From the NCBI GenBank assembly GCA_947462335.1, contig OX381721.1:33284303-33348302 (forward strand): a DNA stretch of 64,000 bases, given 5' to 3'. How positions within the stretch are numbered: position 1 is the stretch's first letter; the number at the start of each line of letters is the position of its first letter. The translations under genes and the position numbers were made by a program. Source of the DNA: Harmothoe impar. Lineage: Eukaryota > Annelida > Polychaeta > Phyllodocida > Polynoidae. Shown here piece after piece: positions 1 through 11,473 of this stretch. Under the pieces are notes generated by a model. That model ran no database searches and was not told the DNA's origin. It was given only the letters and a program-made list of their open reading frames with translations.

Positions 1-1020
1 GTGGTCATGGAGATTAAAGCGGGTCACTAACTGGAGTAATCTCCTACACAGAACACAGGTATCCATGTACTACAGCCTACCTACACTGATAACCTGTGAC
101 CCCTTTCTCCTCTACACTGATATTCTTTGGCTCCCTATAGACCAATATGTTAGTCACTATAGCATAACCAAGTTAGACATTTTTTGGCTCGCTATATGAC
201 AAACCTTGGTTAATTGATATTGTCAGATTGGTCAGTACTGACCAACTCACCTTAGTCTTCTCCATTTCAATGAGTTTTTGAGTCCTTTTGAGTAAGATAT
301 TAGATATGTTGTTATGTCTCAGTCATTTTTAAATAGCACTCGATCATGCCTGACCAATGACTAACCTGGGGTAGCGGCTTCAGACTAAGGGTCTGAGCAT
401 ATAGATGTTCTGTGTAAAAAGGCCTAGAGTGTCGCTGACTACAGTGAGAAGAATTCTTCCAAGCAAATAGAAGATTATTGAACCATTAATGAATTCCTCC
501 AAATAAACGGTTGTTTTTGCTTTGGCCTTTAATGACCAACATGCATTCCCAGACCTGACATAATAGGTCAGTTCCAAAGTAATACATTTTAGTCATGTTT
601 GTGCCTATAGAAATTGAATAATAAAATAGAATAAATTTCAGAGGGGTGTCCAGGGGTTGGGGAGAAGATCCATCTGAAATAACAAATAATAATTAAACCC
701 TTCTTTATCATGATCAGCTAATGGTTGTAACATCTTTTCAGTTTTTCTCGGAGAAATATTTTAAGGACACACGGCAGCAATGACATAGAGGACAATTTGA
801 GGCTCTGAGAAAGACGTCGGATAGAGCTATTCACAACACTAGCTGTGCGTTGGCAACCTATTCTCACCTAGACTCAGCACTGTAGCTGTTGGCTGTTGAA
901 AGAACTACAGGTTCAGAAAATAGGTAGTCAAATACGGTGTTATTCATAGACCGAAATATATGGCAATTATTGATACACAATTGGTGGATGTTAAGACTGC
1001 TCTATCGTTCTATGATGTAT
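1..1020. other. non-coding stretch, nothing recognised
   Basis: AT-rich sequence with stop codons in all frames and no motif, repeat or exon I can defend. Homology to the segmental duplication is first detectable around 1020, where a block resembling 18830-18865 begins. Confidence 0.5.
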
Positions 1021-1491
1021 GGCTTCAGGAGTGATACCATCGTGGTCAGTAGCAGGCTACACAGAGGGCGGGCTATTCCGCACTAGCGGGATGCAGTGGT
1101 TCTACCTTGTGATACCTTTCACTTAAGCTGGTTCCTGGGCTGTCTAAAATCAAGAGTTCTAGGGGTCATAAAGATGTAAGTTTTTGAGTGGGAGCCCATC
1201 AAAATCTTACTTATGTTAGCTCTTCAGATTGGGGGAGTGTTTATGGCTCTGGCCTATCAATGCAAAGGTCTTGACTTCGAATCCATGCCAAGGCTGACCA
1301 TTTCAATTTTTTCCAAGATTAGTAAAAAAAAGAACCAATATTCTTGCAACAATGCAAAATCAGTTTAGATGCACTATGAATATTCATAATGTATATATGA
1401 TATTCACAACATATGTATGTACTATTACGATTATTGACTAAACAAAAACACATTTAAATGGTATTGTAGAGGTCGTGGAAAACTTAGTCAT

Positions 1492-1563
1492 TTGATCGGC
1501 AGGGAATCGAACCACAGACCTCTCGCACCGGTGACAAGCGTGCTAACAGTTACACTACCAACC
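1492..1563 (-). repeat. tRNA-derived (SINE-type) pol III segment, copy 1
   Basis: On the minus strand the order is a box A-like element (tagtgtaactg), an anticodon-arm-like region and a good box B (ggttcgattcc). The acceptor stem pairs only imperfectly, so a functional tRNA gene is unlikely. A tRNA-derived SINE head or tRNA pseudogene is the better reading. Copy 2 lies 651 bp to the right. Confidence 0.6.
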
Positions 1564-2142
1564 CGTGTCTGACTGTTCTCCGCTCCCTACGTTACTGAAT
1601 CGGTATGGTACAGAGGGGGAGGATTACCCAGGTGTTTCACCCCTTAGGGCTCTCCACAAGGGTACGGGGAATCCGACCCCTACACTACTCCCATCAGCTT
1701 CCATAATGTCCTCTAGATTCGGATTTTCCGGGGGGTTACCAACCCTGGGCTTTCTCTCCCTCCTAGAAGGGGCTTTATCTAGCAGTTACAGAGAGTCCCA
1801 GCCCCCGGAGTATAGAGGCACCTAGCACCAGGCATTCTCACCCACTGGAGACCGAAGGTCCCAATGGGGCTTTATCAAGCAGTCGTTGAGATACCCTGAC
1901 TTCCCAGTGATGGAAGCTTTCTACACCATACCGATTCAGCCAATTCGTTGACTGAACTCCATGCTGAACTCCAACTGCCCGTACTGGGGACCAACACTTC
2001 CCAACCTGCTCCTCCAACTACCAACCGCCAGCAGGTGGCCAATCCCCAGCAAGCTGGAATGCTCCTACCGTCCACAGTCAACGGACTACCTGATTCATCG
2101 CCGCCGATCCACCAGTGTAGAGGTCGCGGAGAACTTAGTCAT

Positions 2143-2214
2143 TGGATTGGCTGGGAATCGAACCACAGACCTCTCGCACGGGTGACAAGCGTGCTAACCG
2201 TTACACTACCAACC
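2143..2214 (-). repeat. tRNA-derived (SINE-type) pol III segment, copy 2
   Basis: Same unit as at 1492-1563, with a better box A (tagtgtaacgg) and an identical box B (ggttcgattcc) on the minus strand. About 125 bp of shared sequence lies 5' of the tRNA-like part and about 25 bp 3' of it. After that the two copies diverge. Confidence 0.6.
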
Positions 2215-2609
2215 GTGTCTGACTGTTCTCCGCTCCCTACGTTACTGGATCGGTATGGTACAGAGGGGGAGGATTACCCAGGTGTTTCACCCCTTTGGGC
2301 TCTCCACCAGGGTACGGGGAATCCGACCCCTACACTATGCTGACAAGATGTGGCTTAGGATGGATTTGAGCCTAGGTTCTATTCACCATGAGTCCAATGC
2401 TGTAACCACTACCCTATCATGGACTGGTCACATGAGGAATGTCCAGGTACAGCCTAGTCACACATCAAGCACCCTGTTTGCACCCTAAACTTTCTCGTGA
2501 CCTGAGCTGATAGCTGGAGGTCAGAGGATACACACGTGTACCAATGGCACTGTCCGATGGAGAATACCCCCTTATATCTTACTATCATAGAGTTGGTAGG
2601 GGTTTATAA

Positions 2610-2760
2610 CTAACCCCAGCACCTGGACCCTTGCCCAGTTGTGGCAGGATTTTGTACAGGACTAGGTACCACTAAGAACCTTCCCTAGTTACTACAGGAG
2701 GCTATACAGGACTAGGTACCACCAGGACCCTTCCATATTTATGGCAGGAGTCAAGCCTCA
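2610..2760. repeat. 50-bp minisatellite, short array in A
   Basis: Diverged copies of the unit carrying the phrase caggactaggtaccaccagg. This is the same family as the large array at 4215-4765. It is paired with 18920-19110 in B. Confidence 0.75.
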
Positions 2761-2948
2761 GCTTTCTTCGTCATCCTACTCGTCTGTCTGGGAAGACTTT
2801 GAACTTGTGTCCACTCAAAGGTCAGAGTGCTCGGGTTCCTGCTCCTCTTAATGGCTTCCGACCAGCGCCTTCCTCGTTCCATTATGACCCTGTATCATTT
2901 TTGCCTTCTCCCTATGTCCAATCCTGTAAGGGCCGTATAGTGCTTTAA

Positions 2949-3134
2949 GGTGCTTCATCAAAGGTGCCTTCCCACAATCCTATTAAGAATTTTAAGAGGG
3001 AGTTTGAAGACATTTTGACGGATATATTTGTGTCTAATCCTTTTCCTGATGTTACTTCAGTAGGATCTACAAAGTATACATGTGCAAGTGCAGCTTGTGC
3101 ACACTGGCAGCACCATCTGGCAGAGGAATGTTGA
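2949..3134 (+). pseudogene. possible protein-coding relic, family unknown
   Basis: A 61-codon frame with protein-like composition (segments such as NPIKNFKREFEDILTDIF and NPFPDVTSVGS) ends at a TGA. The B counterpart near 19325-19466 keeps the same frame through most of it, with a few replacements, and then ends early after a small deletion. Immediately upstream (2741-2945) two other short frames would need frameshifts to join. I do not recognise the family. It could be the decayed coding part of a repeat. Confidence 0.2.
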
Positions 3135-3558
3135 ACTAAGAACTTGAATAGATGTCTTGGCCTAAACTAGGACAATTGGACCCTTTAATGCAGGCATGGT
3201 GCCTAAAGCTTTCATGTTTAATTGTCGTCATGATACACAAGTTTATCCCGGCAAGTAAAGCATCAGTGCCTCATGCCAGCGCTTTGCGAACATTCTGAGA
3301 TGATTCACAAATAAGGCCCTGGTGTATTACGTACGAAAGGCAGCATTCTGCATTACGACAAGCAAAGGGCATGTTTGTTTGAGACACTGTGAGCCAATAG
3401 AGAGCTAAGAAGGCTCTGATTGCTGCAGCTTTGACAGTTAATACAGGCCTTAGTAGGACGTTAGCCGTGTATGTAGCAATAAAGGGCAGCAGCGACACAC
3501 ATCAGCAGCCTACATCATAAAAAGGCCACACACTAGGGGGAGCCACATATTGCTATTT

Positions 3559-3787
3559 AACCCTATAAAGATGGCAGAGTGCTTTGTCCTTTTGCAGCCC
3601 TGGCAAGTAGCTCACTGTGCTGCATTCATACATCATGGAAACTGTATGGGGTTGATACACTCTGGTGTGGTCAACATGATGCATCAATGCAGCCCATGCA
3701 AGTAGACACAGCGGGGCATGTTCCATTCATCAATCATGAAGACAATGAGTAAAACACATTGAAACACTATGCCATCCTTAAAGGGTT
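3559..3787. mobile_element. MITE of the AACCCTTTAAGG-end family
   Basis: The left end begins aaccctataaag and the right end finishes ccttaaagggtt, so the ends are inverted repeats. Both subterminal regions carry a cactatg/catagtg-like motif. The interior holds the recurring phrase around gcatcaatgcagcc and its inverse. The orthologous copy in B is at 19925-20155, so the insertion predates the segmental duplication. Confidence 0.65.
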
Positions 3788-4144
3788 ATTGGGTCTGTTG
3801 TTGAAGGACACAATAGATGGGAGAGTAGGAACAAGGGGAGTACCATTTGACCACACTGTTAGAAGTAAGTAGTGTAGCTGTACTGTATAAAAGGGAGCAT
3901 TTTTTTATCATGGTATTGCATACTGTACAGCTACATACTCACCTACTGTAAATCCCCAACACAGGCAGTCATGAGCTTGAGTCTCAACTGGACCCAGTGT
4001 ATGTATTACTTTTGGAATGCAACTGAATAAGACTAACAAACCTACTCAAAAAATGAAGAATTAGTACTGATATGTACATATAGGCCAATTTACGTTTCAT
4101 GGAGGTCACAAGGACAAAGGAAAAAGGAGAAAATTGATTGTTGC

Positions 4145-4180
4145 CCTGCTAGGCTGACTGGGATTTGAACCCGGGGTTTT
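4145..4180 (-). repeat. tRNA 3'-half-like fragment
   Basis: The minus strand reads a T-arm with box B (gggttcaaatccc) followed by an acceptor-like tail. No D-arm or box A is present upstream. It is duplicated at 20519-20554 in B. A degenerate tRNA or SINE fragment, not a gene. Confidence 0.4.
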
Positions 4181-4214
4181 TGGATGGACCTACTGGAAAC
4201 AAGGAATAGCTCCT

Positions 4215-4765
4215 TTTATACTATAGGTGTCATCAGGACTTAGTTGTGACAGGAGTCCGTTCAAGACTAGGTACCATCAGGACCTTCACCTAGTTACGAT
4301 AGGAGTTTGGGTGACACTAGGTACCATCAGGACCCTTTCCTAGTTGCGACAACAGTTTGTACAGGACTAGGTACCACCAGGACACTTACCTAGTTGTGGC
4401 AGGAGTCTGTACAGGACTAGGTACCACCAGGACACTTACCTAGTTGTAGCAGGAGTCTGTACAGGACTAGGTACCACCAGGACACTTACCTAGTTGTAGC
4501 AGGAGTCTGTACAGGACTAGGTACCACCAGGACACTTACCTAGTTGTGGCAGGAGTCTGTACAGGACTAGGTACCACCAGGACACTTACCTAGTTGTGGC
4601 AGGAGTCTGTACAGGACTAGGTACCACCAGGACCCTTACCTTGTTGTGGCAGGAGTCTGTACAGGACTAGGTACCACCAGGAGCCTTACCTAGTTGTGGC
4701 AGGATTCTATGCAGGACTAGGTACCACCAAGACCCTTCCATATTTATGGCGGGAGCCAAGACTCA
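4215..4765. repeat. 50-bp minisatellite, expanded array in A
   Basis: About ten to eleven direct copies of a 50-bp unit. The phrase gacacttacctagttgtggc recurs at exact 50-bp steps (4381, 4431, 4481, 4531, 4581). The central copies are almost identical to each other while the outer ones are diverged, which indicates recent expansion in the middle. The orthologous array in B (about 20590-20810) has only about four or five units. Confidence 0.9.
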
Positions 4766-4929
4766 GCTTCTTCCGTCATCCCACTCCTCTGTCTGGGAAG
4801 ACTTTGAACTTGTGTCCACTCAAAGGTCAGAGTGCTCGGGTGTCTGCTTCTCTTAATGGCTTCCGACCAGTGCCTTCGTCATTCCATTATGACCCTGTAT
4901 CATTTCTGCCCTCTCCCTATGTCAAATCC

Positions 4930-7900
4930 TTTAAGGGTGGCATAGTGCATTAAACTGTTTTGTCTGTTGCCCTCATGATCCCTAGCGAGTTTTCTTCACA
5001 GGGCTGCATTCACAATTCATGCCGCCCTATCATGAGTGTATCACCACTGCTGGAAATGCTGCATGAATGCATACCTGGTTATTTGTCTCATAGGACCTGC
5101 ATGCATGCATCATGATGATACAGAGCATAGCGCATTACAGCATTGAAGCTGTTAAAGAGTTTATAGGTTCCTATGAGCAAAAAGTGAATTCAGCTTCTCT
5201 TTGATAGTTCAGATTAGTTTTTTTATGATGCATTTTGGAAAGGATTCCAATTACGACTGATGTCCATGCACACCAAATATGGCTACATATTGTGCCTCTT
5301 GAAGTTTCCATTCTGTGAATCATGTGTTGTTGCCCCGTTGTTAAACCACCAACCATAATGCTCACCCTTGATTTAACAAACAGCCGTGGATAAAAGTGAT
5401 TGAATTTTTTAGTATGATACAACACAATTTTTAAAATTCATAATTTGGCAATAAAGGATTTTCTTACCTGAAGAAAGCTACACAGCAAACTTCCAGATAT
5501 GTTTATATCACAGGTTATGATATAATTAAGATGGACAGGCACAATGTTATTCCCAATAGTGCAGCCTTCTATGCGATTTTTAAAATGGCATAACCTTCAA
5601 AGTGATGTGAAATTCACCACTGACCATACCTACAATGATGCTGAACTAACAAGACATGTCTATACAGGGTTTGATGGACAAGGCACAAACTTGTAATCCT
5701 CCTCTTTTTATACATAGAATTGCATCAATTGAAATAGAGGATGTTAGATGATTGTGTTTGTTTCTGAGATTGAATATTAATGTATTAGAAGGGAATGGCA
5801 GCAAACTCAATATCATTGGCAATGCCTTAGGCTTGCGCCAGCTAATTAATGATAATAGTCATTAGAACCCATGAAGAGACTGGTAAACAGACTCTTATAG
5901 CCCACATCTGGACTATCTCATCTCAAGTTATCAATTTTAATCTGGATAATTTAACTATGTATAAGTCATCATGAATTAAGGGACTATACACCCACTAAAA
6001 ATATAATTGTCAGAAGTTATTCAAGCATTATTCGTATGGTTGGACTTTGAAAATAAACTGGGTGAATTTCTGAGCTTGTGACACCATTGAAGGGGCATGT
6101 AATTTTGTTGTTGATAGCTTTTCCTTCCTGCAAGATCTAACATGTCCCATTACTTGATGAAGCAGTTGAGCCTTTTAAAGACCATATAGTGCTTTAATAT
6201 ATTACATTCTTAGTCATCATGGTGTATGAATGCAGCCCTGATGAGTCTTTTCTCCAGTACTGCATTTATGCATTAGACCAATACAAAATACCCCCACTTT
6301 GTAGCAGTTACAATACAATAACCAACTTGAAAGTCTTTGGTTACTTTTCACGTAAGTTATTAATCTTTTTCAAGTTCCTCTTGTCCCATTTCAAAAACTG
6401 CCTAGTTCTCATACATGCTTTATTGTAATACTTGCTCATTAAGGTCAGCGTCATCTCATGGAAATGCCGTGCAAGTAGCAGGATTAGGCCTCCACATTTA
6501 TTTGGATGTGGGCGAGTAAGCCGTCAATAAACCCTATAGATGTATTTTCCACTCTATGCTATATAGAAACATACAGCAGAACATGAAGTTCCCAACACGT
6601 AAACCTCTGTACATCCTTTTACCATTTTCCCATCCCGCTGCCTTCCTAAGGCCCTCCCTACACTTTGTCGGTCCTACGTACCACACAGACACCGACAAGA
6701 CCGCTCTTGGACTAATGTAAACGGGAAGTCTGTTTGATGACATAAAAGCCTCATTTTGATGTTGCAAGTTCTGGGTCTGTGATGAGGGGGGGCTGTCTAC
6801 ACTATTCTATACTAGTCTACATGGGTCTACACTAGGCCTTTAAGAGCTGCGTAGTTCTTCAAAACCCCAACTCTTCTATATTATATCATATCTACTGTTG
6901 CTGGAGGGGCCTTTACTGTACTAATTCAGCCCTGTGTCATCATGATACATGAATGCAAAGGCTACATTTATGCATCATGCTGACACTTCCCAATAAGGCT
7001 TAGCATGAGCCATGAATGCCCCTTGGCAAATTACTTATTGGAACTATATTCAAGCATCATTACTATGAAAAGTATAACATATTAAAGCACTATGTGACTG
7101 ATAAAGGGCTACATTGTTATGCTCGTTACCTCGTTAGTTACTTTATTAACATTATTACCGCATATTAAATAGATTTGACAGCAAGGCTGCCATTTTGAAC
7201 AAAGTTCCCTGTCAAGCTGACACCATTGGAAGTGACCAATATTATATCTCATTTCGACAGATTATTGTGTGGAGTAATATCAGAATTTGATTCATTTAGA
7301 TCATTGCTTCTTATTTCTGCGATCTTAAATGGTTTCCGCTAAGCCACACATGGGATGGGCACAAAGCTGACTCAGTGTTGAAGGAGGCCAGGCAATGACA
7401 GGCCAGACACATGGGGTGAAGTGCCAGGGATTAAATATCATGGTTCACAGCGAGCATATACCTTTGCCTCCTGATACAACTTAGTTGGTACAGATATTTT
7501 ACTTCTGCCAGTAATGGCCTAAACCTACCATTGTTATAGCAGACCAAAACTCCTTTTCAGGGTATATTATTTGGATTAAGTAATTAACTACATTTACAAT
7601 AAGATGTACATGTATTGGATCTAGACTTGGCCCATAGACTTCACTCACCCTCTTAATCCAGCATGAAACACGTATAGGTTAATGTATCTTTGTATGAATG
7701 TGTTATTCACTTGTTCCAGATTTAGTGATGGCCATTATCTTATGACAGTTCAGTCTGGATTGTGACTCCATTGATATTTTACTGAAAACAGGGAATTCAA
7801 AAGATTGTGTTCTATAATTGTAAGCTCTCCACTTCTTCAATGAGTTAATTTTAGCCAATAAACCGAATCTTCTTGGGGTGAAATAATGATGGAACGCAGG

Positions 7901-8200
7901 AAATTACAGGAAAATCACCTGCCAAAAATCGTTATTTCAGGAAATTCAGTAGCTTCAGTCAACTGAACATCAGTTAATTTCCCGACCAGTTTTTGTGTGT
8001 TTTTATGATTATTCTTTAAGGCCACATCGTCCTTTATTGCATGAGGCCATGCATTATCATGATGCACTAACATAGCTTCTTATTCTGTAATATATGCAAT
8101 TTGGTATCAGGGTTTGAGACTGTGTACTCTCATACTTTGTCCTACTCAATTTTGTTATGTCATAAGAACAATTTAATTTCAAAGTTTGGATTCACATGTT
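4930..8200. other. duplicated non-coding sequence with decayed MITE fragments
   Basis: Paired with about 21010-25090 in B. It contains partial copies of the AACCCTTTAAGG-end MITE family (for example 6170-6250, 6900-7110 and 8015-8070), recognised by the catcatgatgcatgaatgcag-type phrase and its inverse. Short frames on both strands exist, but they are not maintained between A and B in a way that supports coding. Confidence 0.5.
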
Positions 8201-8205
8201 GTAAA

Positions 8206-8283
8206 TGACATGGACTAATCAATTAGAACAACTATTAATCAACAGGGGGTGTTACCAGCTCTCCCGCCAGTGACGCCGTGACA
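8206..8283 (+). repeat. DIRS split direct repeat A1
   Basis: Starts tgacatggactaatcaatta and is repeated at 11231-11308 with very few differences. A related remnant is at about 25218-25295 in copy B. Confidence 0.85.
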
Positions 8284-9096
8284 AGCTGAGCAGGCCGCGG
8301 TAGACGCCGCGGCCCAAGAGGAGGAGCTTCTGCAGGCGCTTCAACAGATTGAAGCTCTAACGATCAAAGAGAGGGCCAGGGAGGCCGAGTTGAAGAGGAA
8401 GCAGAGGCTAAAGGAGGCCGAGATGGAGCTGGCTGGTCTTAGAGCCAGCAATAACTGGGTGGAGAAGGATACCTACCTCGCAGAGGCCGCATTCTGCGGT
8501 GTGGTACAGGCTGTGAGCAGCGCAGCCGCGCTCGAGGGTGAAAAAAGTCATTCAGTAACTTACCAGAGCGCGTATTCGCGGCCGATACCCGGCGGGCGGC
8601 ATGCGGACACGCGGGGACCAGCGGCGAACTCTGCTCACCGGGGTGCGGCCTCGAACGCGGCCGCAGATCACAACAATCATGGCGGCACCCACTCTCAACC
8701 TTCCGGTCAGGCCTCAGCCGACAATGTACAAGGCGATTTTGATCGTTTCAAGGACGATAGACAATGGCAGAGAGGTGGGGATACTTCAAACAGCTTCAGC
8801 TCAGCTCCTTTTACCACCGATGAACGCGCAGAGCGAGAGGTAGGCCGCGGAGAGCGATCGGAGACCCGCGAAGAGCGAGGTCAGGTTGGTGGTGTAGGCC
8901 CAAATGGCAATGCCGACACTTCATACCAGCCTTACCTGCTCTGGGTACAGAAGCAGCAGCAACCCCAGCATCAACAAGCTCATCAGCAGCAGCAACAGCC
9001 ATATCAACAGCAGTTTCAACAGCAGTTTCAACAGCAGCAACAGCAGCAGAGGCCTCAGCCTTTGTACCCATCCTCTGCTTCAGCCACCATCCATAG
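8281..9096 (+). pseudogene. Gag-like ORF of the DIRS element
   Basis: The frame is open from the stop at 8278-8280. The first ATG lies at about 8420, so the start codon is uncertain. The product begins with a charged, Glu/Lys/Arg-rich, probably helical region (about the first 60 residues). A Gly/Asn/Ser-rich middle follows, then a Gln-rich tail around 8950-9060 with CAG/CAA runs. That is a usual composition for DIRS Gag-like proteins, but there is no alignable domain. The frame then runs out of phase into RT sequence and ends at about 9205, so the true C terminus and the start of Pol have been lost by an internal deletion. Nucleocapsid-type zinc knuckles are not seen. Confidence 0.6.
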
Positions 9097-10245
9097 AAGT
9101 TTCAAGGTTTGTCTCCCAGTGTGTTCACTCGCATCACCGACGCGGTCTCCAGTCATATGGAGGGACAAGGTTTCTTTTGTGCCAATTACCTTGATGACTT
9201 TCTAGTGATGGGTCGCAATTTCAACGAATGCCGGACAGCTCAACTTTACCTCCATAGTGTATTGAGGAGATTGGGTTTCTATATTTCATATAAAAAGGTC
9301 AGGTCGCCGGCTAAAATCCAGACCTATGTGGGAGTGGAGTTAGACTCCATCGAAATGAAGCTCTGTCTGCCCGACGAGAAAATAGCCAGCCTGCACGAGG
9401 AAATAGACTTCTTCTCAGGTCGCCTGCGGGCGACGAGGAACCAGCTGCAACGCCTATGTGGGGTTCTAGCCCACTGCAGCACGCTAGTTAGGGGCGGCAG
9501 GACCTTCAGTCATCGAGTCATAGAAATGCTTTCGCATTTTACCCCCGGCAAGCGAAATGTTTCGCTATCAAAATCATTCCGCCAGGACCTCCTGTGGTGG
9601 TCAGACTTCGCAGCGTGGTTTAACGGGGAAGCTAAGATCATCAAACCGGGCCCAATGAACACGGCAATCATTCACACCGATGCAGCGACCACGGTCGGCT
9701 GGGGGGCTGTGTACGGCGACGACTGGGCCGCAGGCTCGTGGTCTAAGAGTTGGAGGGACCCGAGAGATCTTCACAATCATTGTACTCCTAAACCGGATAT
9801 GCACATTCCTTCTAACATTAACGTACAGGAGCTATATCCTATCCTCAAGGCATTGAGGAGATGGGGGGACGAGTGGCGCGACACACACGTAGAATGTGTG
9901 ACGGACAACACCCAGGTGGTGGCCGCTTTGAATACGGGCAAGAGTGACAATAGCAGGTCTATGGACATCCTCCGCCTCATTTTCTGGGACACTGTGATTT
10001 TTAATTGCCATCTAGTGGAGGTTTTCTTGCCGGGTTACAAGAATGTTGTTGCCGATGCAGTGTCCAGAGCTGAGTTCTTTAATGACATTCCTTTCCATTT
10101 ATGTAGGGAGCTGGACATCAGGGCCGCGGAGTTGAGGTCGATGGCGTGGTCGGCCTCCACCTGGAAAACGAAAAACTTCCCAGTGGAAGAGGTTCCTCGG
10201 TTTCTGTGCCTTAGCCGGCGCCACCCCAGTACCCACCAAGCTTGA
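9097..10245 (+). pseudogene. DIRS reverse transcriptase (N-terminally truncated) and RNase H
   Basis: The frame opens after a stop at 9094-9096, directly in the RT palm (FQGLSPSVFTRIT, the region just before the catalytic motif). The catalytic YLDD is at 9187-9198. The fingers and first catalytic aspartate are missing, so the RT cannot work. The RNase H that follows keeps all four acidic positions in context: HTDAATTVGWGAV, NVQELYPIL, CVTDNTQVVAAL and NVVADAVSR. The frame ends with TGA at 10243-10245, where the recombinase frame already overlaps it, as is common in these elements. In the family this protein copies the element RNA into DNA and degrades the template. Confidence 0.85.
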
Positions 10246-11082
10246 CGTCATGTGCCGTTACGCGGTGTACCTGTCTAAATCTTTGAGATATTCTACGATC
10301 CAGAACTACATCAGCGCTGTGATCAGCCTAAACAACTATTTTAGCCATGATGTGCTATACCTCAGGTCTGAGTTTACTTTTGCTATGACAATGTCGGGTA
10401 TCTGTCGGGCCTTGGGAGACCCAGAACCTCACCGCCCCACTTGCATTTGATGTTTAACAGCTTGGACCTTTCAAATCCAAACGAGATCACTATGTGGGCA
10501 TGCATCACCTTGGCCTTCAGAGGCCTCCTAAGGAAGAGTAATCTGGTCCCGGACTCCAGTGCCTTGCAAGGTCATTACCTGCGTAGAGGAGCCGTGGTCT
10601 TCAATGACTGGGGGCTGGAGATAAAAGTGTCCAGGTCCAAAACCATTCAGTACTGCCAAAAGGTCCACCGAGTCCCTGTCACTGTAGCTGGTGGTTCCCC
10701 AGTGTGCGCGGTGACTTGGGTCCGGAAGCATTTCATGGATTTCCCAAGCTCAGATCCAAACAGCCCAGCCTTCATGCTGGTGGGATCTGGCACCCCTAAG
10801 CCTTTGACTTACAGCAAGCTGTTATCCTTTCTCAAGACCCTGCTAGACCGCTCGGGTCTGGGGTCTAAGAGGGTGGGTTGCCACTCCTTACGATGCGCAG
10901 GCGCCTTGTACATGTACAATCTGGGCCTCTCCCTGGAGGATATAAGACAATGTGGGGATTGGTCCAGCATGGCAGCATTGGTGTATCTCACCAAGCCTTT
11001 CACCAATCGAGTGGCGACAGCCTGCTTAGTCTCCAAGGCCTTGTCGTCGTATGCGACGCACCATAAGGGTGCGCTCTATTGA
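10246..11082 (+). pseudogene. DIRS tyrosine recombinase, one frameshift
   Basis: The N-terminal SAM-like/core-binding part is in one frame (to 10450: RYAVYLSKSLRYSTIQNYIS). The catalytic part is in another frame from about 10441 to 11082. The catalytic half shows the first Arg in the block FRGLLRKSNL, the H-x-x-R block CHSLRCAGALYMYNLG and the tyrosine-containing C-terminal block ALVYLTKPF. In the family this enzyme inserts the circular DNA intermediate by site-specific-type recombination, without making target duplications. One lost or gained base around 10400-10440 would explain the shift. The protein is therefore not expressible as one chain from this copy. Confidence 0.85.
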
Positions 11083-11162
11083 CTAAGCTATTTATCATGA
11101 GTGACTTAAGTTTATTGTTCTATACTCATACTACTATAATCATGCTATGTTATTTGGACTTT

Positions 11163-11473
11163 GGCCGTCTATCCAGCGGCGCGGATCCCAAACAGTTCCT
11201 GTGTCGCCTCACTTCCCTTGGATAGATTAATGACATGGACTAATCAATTAGTACAACTATTAATCGACAGGGGGTGTTACCAGCTCTCCCGCCAGTGACG
11301 CCGTGACATCACTGCCGGCCTGCTACACCTTCATCATGGACACTTAGAAAAATTCTTTTTTCTTTTCTACTTTATTCAATAATCATGTTACTATGTTCAT
11401 AAATAGGCCGTCTATCCAGCGGCATGGATCCCAAACAGTTCCTGTGTCGCCTCACTTCCCTTGGATAGATTAA
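11163..11473 (+). repeat. DIRS 3' repeat block B1-A2-B2
   Basis: B1 (11163-11230) and B2 (11406-11473) both read ggccgtctatccagcggc onward and end gatagattaa. A2 (11231-11308) repeats A1. About 97 bp of unique sequence separates A2 from B2. A CRE-like palindrome tgacgtca lies in this unique part in the B-copy remnant (about 25292) but reads tgacatca here. Confidence 0.85.

Larger units (their letters stand above)
1077..2560. repeat. sequence present in copy A and absent from copy B, with two tRNA-like units
   Basis: In B the sequence passes directly from the block matching 1020-1075 to the block matching 2560 onward. A therefore holds about 1.5 kb extra. Inside it, two blocks of about 220-250 bp repeat at a distance of about 650 bp (about 1467-1690 and 2118-2340). 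Each contains a tRNA-like segment on the minus strand. No protein is recognisable. Confidence 0.65.
8206..11473 (+). mobile_element. DIRS-order (PAT/Ngaro-like) tyrosine-recombinase retrotransposon, defective
   Basis: The element has split direct repeats in the order A1 (8206-8283), coding region, B1 (11163-11230), A2 (11231-11308), B2 (11406-11473). This layout is known from the PAT-like and Ngaro-like groups of YR retrotransposons. The coding content is a Gln-rich Gag-like region, reverse transcriptase, RNase H and a tyrosine recombinase. It is broken: the N-terminal part of RT is missing at a Gag/RT junction near 9095-9105, and the recombinase frame is shifted. In copy B the site corresponding to the insertion (near 25094) is empty, so it inserted after the duplication. 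Confidence 0.88.

Noticed and set aside
1492..1563. Functional tRNA gene
   Set aside because: Acceptor and anticodon stems do not pair well, and the unit is repeated within a longer repeat.
4696..4953. 85-codon plus frame, also at 20725-21021
   Set aside because: Most of its N-terminal half is minisatellite, and the rest overlaps the decayed relic in another frame. The shared frame follows from the segmental duplication.
5171..5425. Minus frame with partner at 21239-21496
   Set aside because: Same stop and similar C terminus, but the start regions are out of phase and nothing suggests a protein family.
6230..6262. CTGATGAG resembling a hammerhead ribozyme core
   Set aside because: No downstream GAAA core strand or flanking stems at the needed spacing. 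It is part of the MITE interior.
6534..6767. Minus frame with a partly similar partner at 22733-22930
   Set aside because: Replacement changes are as frequent as silent ones and the C termini differ. No domain.
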